This document shows positions 7,221 through 10,843 of a stretch of DNA of 10,843 nt, piece after piece. Under the pieces are notes generated by a model, which saw only the letters and a list, made by a program, of their open reading frames with translations, made no database searches and had not been told where the DNA came from. Origin of the DNA: Thermoplasmata archaeon (GTDB lineage Archaea; Thermoplasmatota; Thermoplasmata; Thermoplasmatales; Thermoplasmataceae); NCBI GenBank assembly GCA_021793945.1, contig JAJYRT010000056.1, positions 1 to 10,843 of the forward strand, in the 5' to 3' direction. Position 1 is the stretch's first letter. Every line of letters starts with the position of its first letter. The position numbers and the translations under genes are program-made.

Positions 7221-8096
7221 TTGTCAATTCCTGAAGTTGCGATCATTGCCAATCCCCATTCAGGCGCGTATGATCCGTCGATCCTGAAGTCCCTGGCGGA
7301 AGGGCTTTCCGAGTTTGATCCTTCTGTATCCGTAACTGAAATGCCCGGCCATGCGGCTGAACTGTCACGTTCACTGCCATCGGGCTCCTGGATCGTCTCC
7401 CTTGGCGGTGACGGCACCATCAATGAGATAGTGAACGGGATATCGGGAACAGACAAGATCCTGGTTCCGTTCCCAGGCGGAACCGGATCTGATTTGGTCA
7501 AGACCACAGGGATTCTGACTGTTCAGTCTGCGGCCTCTGCAATCAGGGAAGGGAGGTACGAAAAGATGGATTCCGTAAGAGTAACGCTTGACGGCAGGAG
7601 TGTTTACTTTGCCAACATCCTTGAGATTGGCTTTGGAGCTTCCGTCATGCAGAGGGTGAATTCCATGGAAAAGAGGGGAAAGAGAGCCTTCAGTTCCTCT
7701 GTTATGAGAGAACTCCCCCGCCTTAAGTCATACAGACTGGATTTCGAGTCTGACGGGTTCACCGGGAACGTGGATACTGTCGAGACGGTTGTGGCAAACG
7801 CAAGGTACTTCGGGGGAGGAATGCTTGCTTCTCCGGACTCCCTGCCTGACGATGGACTCATGGATGTGCATATTGTCAGGAAGATCTCCAGGTTCAGGCT
7901 ATTCCTGAGCTTTGGCAAGATGAAGTCCGGAAAATATGTCAGTATGAAGGAGGTCAGGAATTTCAGCGCCAGGAAGTTGATCATAACCGGTGATCCGTCA
8001 CCTGTAGAGGCTGATGGAGAATACCTCGGGGAGTCTCCCGTAACAATCGAGGTTGTTCCGGGGTCTCTCAGGATCGTGAGAGACCGGTCGAGTTAA
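7221..8096 (+). CDS. Diacylglycerol/lipid kinase family protein (YegS/BmrU-like)
   Basis: This 291-residue protein has a DAGK catalytic domain, which transfers phosphate from ATP to a lipid hydroxyl. In an archaeon the lipid is probably an ether glycerolipid or a polyprenol-type alcohol (inference). Visible motifs are the first strand and loop IIANPHSG (8-15), the nucleotide loop GGDGT (62-66) followed by NEIVNG, the second loop GGTGSD (86-91; usually GTxND, so Asn is Ser here), and a C-terminal beta domain with EADGEYLGESP. The length fits the soluble YegS/BmrU group. The start is TTG 7221, since no other start codon gives the first strand. It follows protease copy 2 by 27 bp with a strong Shine-Dalgarno site and no obvious TATA box, so co-transcription is likely. 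No functional link to the protease is evident. An NAD kinase is less likely, given the C-terminal domain. Confidence 0.85.
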   Translation: MSIPEVAIIANPHSGAYDPSILKSLAEGLSEFDPSVSVTEMPGHAAELSRSLPSGSWIVSLGGDGTINEIVNGISGTDKILVPFPGGTGSDLVKTTGILTVQSAASAIREGRYEKMDSVRVTLDGRSVYFANILEIGFGASVMQRVNSMEKRGKRAFSSSVMRELPRLKSYRLDFESDGFTGNVDTVETVVANARYFGGGMLASPDSLPDDGLMDVHIVRKISRFRLFLSFGKMKSGKYVSMKEVRNFSARKLIITGDPSPVEADGEYLGESPVTIEVVPGSLRIVRDRSS

Positions 8097-8097
8097 A

Positions 8098-8108
8098 CTT
8101 TTAATTTG
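8098..8108 (+). promoter_or_regulatory. TATA element of the aldo/keto reductase
   Basis: CTTTTAATTTG starts directly after the kinase stop codon and is centred about 23 bp before ATG 8126. There is no Shine-Dalgarno sequence ahead of the ATG. This fits its own leaderless promoter. Confidence 0.5.
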
Positions 8109-8125
8109 TCCAAGACTGAAGGGCC

Positions 8126-9145
8126 ATGGAATACAGGCTTCTCGGCCGGAGCGGAGTCAAGGTGAGCGAACTCTGCCTCGGCACCTTGACCTTTGGCTGG
8201 AAGGTGGATGAGGCTCATGCTCATGAGATACTTGATGCATTTACCGGGAATGGGGGAAACTTTCTAGACACTGCCAATGTATACAATGGAGGAAAGTCGG
8301 AAGAGATTGTCGGATCATGGCTGAAGGGGAGGGAACGCGAAGAGGTTGTCGTGGCAACGAAGGTCAGGTTCAGGACTGCTGAACACCAGAATGCAGTGGG
8401 GCTCTCAAGGAAGCACATTATCAGTTCCGTGAATGAGAGCCTGGAAAGGTTGCAGACGGACTACATTGACCTTCTGCAGGTGCATGCATGGGACCCACTG
8501 ACTCCTGTGGAAGAGACGCTGAGAACCCTCAATGATCTCGTGAGGAGCGGGAAGGTTCGCTACATAGGAGCAAGCAATTTCAGGGCATGGCAGCTTGCCT
8601 CGTTCATTGAGTACAGCAGGCACCACGATCTTGAGGAATTCATATCCCTTCAGCCGCAGTATAACCTGCTAACACGGGCCACGGAGTACGAACTCGTTCC
8701 CTACTGCCGCAGGGAGAGAATCGGGATATTGCCATGGAGCCCCCTCAAAGCAGGGATACTCTCAGGCAGATATACCCGGGAAATGGGAGAACCGCCGGAA
8801 GGGAGCAGGTTGAGGAGAAGATTCGAAAGGGGAATGAGGTGGCCATGGAATGATGAAGGCGAATATGTATGGAGGGTGGTTGATTTGCTGAAGTCTATGT
8901 CCGGTAGCATTGGAAAAACTCCATCACAGATTGCACTTAACTGGCTGCTGAGAAACCCGGCCGTTACAGCACCCATCATAGGGGTTTCCAGCGGGGAACA
9001 GCTTTCCGAGGATCTTGGGTCAACCGGCTGGAAGCTTTCCGATCAGCAGATGAGAGAACTGGATGATGCTAGCACGATTTTCGTCACCTATCCCTACGAC
9101 AGGGACACCGACAATCAGCAGGTTCGAGGCAGAGAATCAAACTGA
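8126..9145 (+). CDS. Aldo/keto reductase
   Basis: This 339-residue NAD(P)H-dependent oxidoreductase belongs to the AKR superfamily, with a single (beta/alpha)8 barrel. The catalytic tetrad is complete: Asp48 and Tyr53 (LDTANVY), Lys79 (ATKV) and His120 (LQVHAWD). The signature YIGASNFRAWQL and the cofactor-binding C-terminal stretch (APIIGVSSGEQLSEDL) are present. The length and the N-terminal EYRLLGRSGVKVSELCLGT are typical of the bacterial and archaeal YajO/Tas-like, potassium-channel-beta-like branch. Substrates in this branch are mostly unproven aldehydes, ketones or sugars. It sits 29 bp behind the lipid kinase but appears to have its own promoter. It converges with the CorA gene, 40 bp between stop codons. 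Family assignment is firm; substrate is not known. Confidence 0.92.
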   Translation: MEYRLLGRSGVKVSELCLGTLTFGWKVDEAHAHEILDAFTGNGGNFLDTANVYNGGKSEEIVGSWLKGREREEVVVATKVRFRTAEHQNAVGLSRKHIISSVNESLERLQTDYIDLLQVHAWDPLTPVEETLRTLNDLVRSGKVRYIGASNFRAWQLASFIEYSRHHDLEEFISLQPQYNLLTRATEYELVPYCRRERIGILPWSPLKAGILSGRYTREMGEPPEGSRLRRRFERGMRWPWNDEGEYVWRVVDLLKSMSGSIGKTPSQIALNWLLRNPAVTAPIIGVSSGEQLSEDLGSTGWKLSDQQMRELDDASTIFVTYPYDRDTDNQQVRGRESN

Positions 9146-9185
9146 TCCTTCCCTGCAACATCGGCGATCTCCTTAGCTGTAACAG

Positions 9186-10202
9186 TTAAAGCCAGCCCTT
9201 CTTCCTGAAGTACGCCGCAAGGAATGCCCCAATTCCCATCATTACTGCCACCATTCCGTAAAAGCCATAGATGCTGGAGGAACCTGGCTGGTAGAAACCT
9301 GAGGTGAAGTTCATGCCGTAGAAACCTGTGAGGAATGTCAGGGGAAGGAATATGGTTGCAACTATTGTGAGAAATTTCAGGATGTTGTCCGTGAAAGCTG
9401 CCCTAAGGGTGAAGTAGAGATCCCTGAGATCGCTTGTCCTGAGCATGTATGAATCCAGTGTTTCTATGAGCTGGAACGTGTGATCATAAATATCCCTGAA
9501 CTGCGGCCCAATCGATGCTGTCACGAATTTGACCGATCCATGCTGAAGCATTGAGGTCACGTCCCTGAACTGTGTCATGACAATCCTCAGGTCATTGAGT
9601 CTTCTCCTCGCCCTTGATATGTAACGCATAAGGTTCTTCATTTCTGCCAGGTCGCTCGCCTTCATGCTGTCTATGTCAAGTATGTCCCCGCCAGTGGAGA
9701 GCAGCCAGGAATCCACGCTTGAGGCAATCTCGTAGAAAGAGTCCACGGAGAAATCGTAAATCAGGTGCAGGATTACAGTGCTGAAATAGTTGTCCTTACC
9801 CGGCTCCTGGGTTGCGTTAAGAACTGCCCGGGAGACATTTTCAATTATCATGGACGGCTTCTCGTGAAATGTTACAAGGAGATTCTCCCTGATCACGATT
9901 GAAATCTCGTCCATTGTAAATTCAAGGCCAGATTCTTGTGCGCTTGACACGCCCTTCGAGACCAGGTAGACGTAATCGCTGTATTCGTCCACTTTTACTC
10001 TCTGTCCACCTTCGAGGATGTCTTCGGCAGTGAGCGGATCCAGGGAAAGAATGCCTGAAGCCCTGTCAATGTCTTCCTTTGTGTATTCCGATACATCGAT
10101 CCAGAGGTTACCTCCGGCAAGCTGTCCCTTTTCAGGGAACTGATCAAGGGATTCCCCTTTCACCTGTTTCCTGTTCCAGGAGTATGACTGGATCTTAACC
10201 AT
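9186..10202 (-). CDS. corA: CorA-type divalent metal ion transporter
   Basis: This 338-residue protein has the CorA layout. A large cytoplasmic N-terminal alpha/beta domain is followed by a long helical stalk (about 150-270). Two C-terminal membrane helices (about 275-295 and 312-332) flank the hallmark Gly-Met-Asn (296-298, in FYGMNF), and the protein ends in a basic RKKGWL tail. CorA forms a homopentameric inner-membrane channel for Mg2+, and in some members Co2+, Ni2+ or Zn2+. The loop after GMN (FTSGFYQPGSSS) lacks the acidic MPEL-type sequence of classical CorA, so ion preference is open. ATG 10202 starts MVKIQSYSW; AT-rich sequence about 26 bp upstream (10221-10235) may be its promoter. 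It is a single gene, divergent from the small membrane protein. Confidence 0.9.
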   Translation of the reverse strand: MVKIQSYSWNRKQVKGESLDQFPEKGQLAGGNLWIDVSEYTKEDIDRASGILSLDPLTAEDILEGGQRVKVDEYSDYVYLVSKGVSSAQESGLEFTMDEISIVIRENLLVTFHEKPSMIIENVSRAVLNATQEPGKDNYFSTVILHLIYDFSVDSFYEIASSVDSWLLSTGGDILDIDSMKASDLAEMKNLMRYISRARRRLNDLRIVMTQFRDVTSMLQHGSVKFVTASIGPQFRDIYDHTFQLIETLDSYMLRTSDLRDLYFTLRAAFTDNILKFLTIVATIFLPLTFLTGFYGMNFTSGFYQPGSSSIYGFYGMVAVMMGIGAFLAAYFRKKGWL

Positions 10203-10361
10203 TGCTGATCAGTAGTCCATGGAGTTAAGAAATTTTGTTGTACGCGTAAACGGACGTAATAAATTCATGGACATACGCAATCTGGATCCTGTATAAGCAT
10301 ACTGAATCCGTAATCTTGAAACCGCAAAAAGAATTGTGTAACCCCTGTGCTTGTAGCCTTT
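10203..10361. other. Divergent intergenic region
   Basis: This 159-bp gap lies between the divergent CorA and small membrane protein genes. It holds an AT-rich stretch at 10225-10236 suited to a CorA promoter, an 8-bp palindrome TACGCGTA at 10241-10248, and TAATAAATTC at 10257-10266. No gene is supported. The palindrome could be a regulator site but may be chance. Confidence 0.35.
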
Positions 10362-10721
10362 ATGGAAAAAGGCACCCTCAGCAGGATCATCATAGCTTTG
10401 GGATTAGTTGCCCTGGTAGTGTCCTTTGCATTGGTTATGTACATCGCTTCAACTGCGCAGGGAGATGCAGGCAATAGCGGGATGAGTACACCAAGAGGGT
10501 TGCCTTACAGTGCCCTTTATGCAAGCTTTGGCGACGTTGCAACCTTTGTGGCATTATTCCTCATCGGCGCAAGGTATGCAGGATCAGTTTACAAGGATGC
10601 AGTAGGAAAGGTTTTTGAGATTACAAGGCTGAGAAGCACATACAAGGGAGGATTTCCCAAAACCACTCGATATAGCCCAATGCCTTTCCTGAACATTGTA
10701 AAATCAGCCAATCATTCCTGA
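10362..10721 (+). CDS. Small two-helix membrane protein, unknown function
   Basis: This 119-residue protein has a first membrane helix at about 8-30 (IIIALGLVALVVSFALVMYI). A polar loop rich in Gly and Ser follows, then a second helix at about 57-75 (FGDVATFVALFLIGARYAG). The tail of about 45 residues is basic and contains VFEITRLRSTYKGG. Two helices with the positive tail inside suggest that both ends are cytoplasmic. ATG 10362 (MEKGTLSR) is preferred to GTG 10347, because basic residues then directly precede the first helix. The promoter is not clear. I do not recognise the family. Coding is supported by the clean alternation of hydrophobic and polar segments over the whole frame. Confidence 0.6.
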   Translation: MEKGTLSRIIIALGLVALVVSFALVMYIASTAQGDAGNSGMSTPRGLPYSALYASFGDVATFVALFLIGARYAGSVYKDAVGKVFEITRLRSTYKGGFPKTTRYSPMPFLNIVKSANHS

Positions 10722-10730
10722 AATATATGG

Positions 10731-10755
10731 AAACACGGTGAATTTCACCATGTTT
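10731..10755. terminator. Imperfect palindrome with T-rich tail, possible terminator or operator
   Basis: The arms AAACACGGTGAA and TTCACCATGTTT pair at 11 of 12 positions around one central T, just after the stop of the small membrane protein. TTTTTCCC overlaps and follows the right arm. In RNA this could form a hairpin and help termination; T-runs alone end many archaeal transcripts. In DNA it could bind a dimeric regulator of a gene beyond the window. Confidence 0.4.
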
Positions 10756-10818
10756 TTCCCTGTATTTTATCTAAATTTCGATGGCTTACGCTATCCTGTC
10801 AAGAAATCTTGCCCTCAT

Positions 10819-10829
10819 GAGATTATAAC
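10819..10829 (+). promoter_or_regulatory. Possible TATA element for a gene starting beyond the right edge
   Basis: GAGATTATAAC would place a transcript start near or past the end of the window. A nearby ATG at 10832 is too close to be its leaderless start. Weak evidence. Confidence 0.2.
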
Positions 10830-10843
10830 ACATGGCAGTGAAG

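Noticed and set aside
7213..8130. A lipid-modification operon linking proteases, lipid kinase and reductase
   Set aside because: Close spacing is real, but the reductase seems to have its own promoter and no shared pathway is evident from the families.
10268..10297. Nine-codon frame at ATG 10268 between CorA and the small membrane protein
   Set aside because: Nothing beyond a start and stop codon supports it.
10781..10828. 15-codon frame starting at ATG 10781
   Set aside because: Too short, with no promoter at the right distance, and no recognisable peptide.
10832..10843. Gene starting at ATG 10832 and leaving the window
   Set aside because: Only four codons are visible, and the TATA-like element lies too close for a leaderless start.

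Overview
The window looks like a piece of chromosome from a thermoacidophilic archaeon of the Thermoplasmatales type. Three things point that way. It carries large secreted sedolisin-family (peptidase family S53) acid proteases with C-terminal 'VTFTESGLPSG' repeats and a membrane anchor. Five of the genes have a TATA-like AT-rich element about 23-30 bp before the start codon and no Shine-Dalgarno sequence, which is the leaderless archaeal pattern. Base composition is balanced, with frequent ATA, AGG and AGA codons. The exact species cannot be read from the sequence.

Layout. 2-94: tail of an unidentified gene. 298-792 (+): small four-helix membrane protein ending in a zinc ribbon. 804-1691 (-): APH/choline-kinase-fold phosphotransferase, convergent with the previous gene. 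1867-4860 (+) and 4911-7193 (+): two tandem S53 proteases. 7221-8096 (+): diacylglycerol/lipid kinase of the YegS/BmrU type, 27 bp behind the second protease. 8126-9145 (+): aldo/keto reductase. 9186-10202 (-): CorA-type metal ion transporter. 10362-10721 (+): small two-helix membrane protein. The last 120 bp hold an imperfect palindrome and an AT-rich promoter-like element, but no gene that can be called inside the window.

The strongest signal is a perfect 1174-bp direct repeat (2096-3269 = 5089-6262, offset 2993 bp) shared by the two proteases. It begins just after the signal-peptide and linker region and stops inside the catalytic domain, on a G-tract, before the catalytic serine. Both sides of the tract are clearly diverged: different signal peptides, C-terminal catalytic halves that match at only about half or somewhat more of their residues by eye, and four versus one C-terminal repeat modules. 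This suggests recent gene conversion, or a cassette-like exchange between older paralogs. An assembly error across the repeat must be excluded first.

The proteases plausibly act outside the cell, anchored by a C-terminal helix, in acid peptide scavenging. The remaining genes are ordinary housekeeping or accessory functions (lipid phosphorylation, carbonyl reduction, Mg2+ or other divalent cation transport) with no evident shared pathway. The phosphotransferase lacks the usual second metal-binding aspartate (Gly216), so it may be inactive or altered. I see no tRNA, rRNA, CRISPR array, intact insertion sequence or replication origin.
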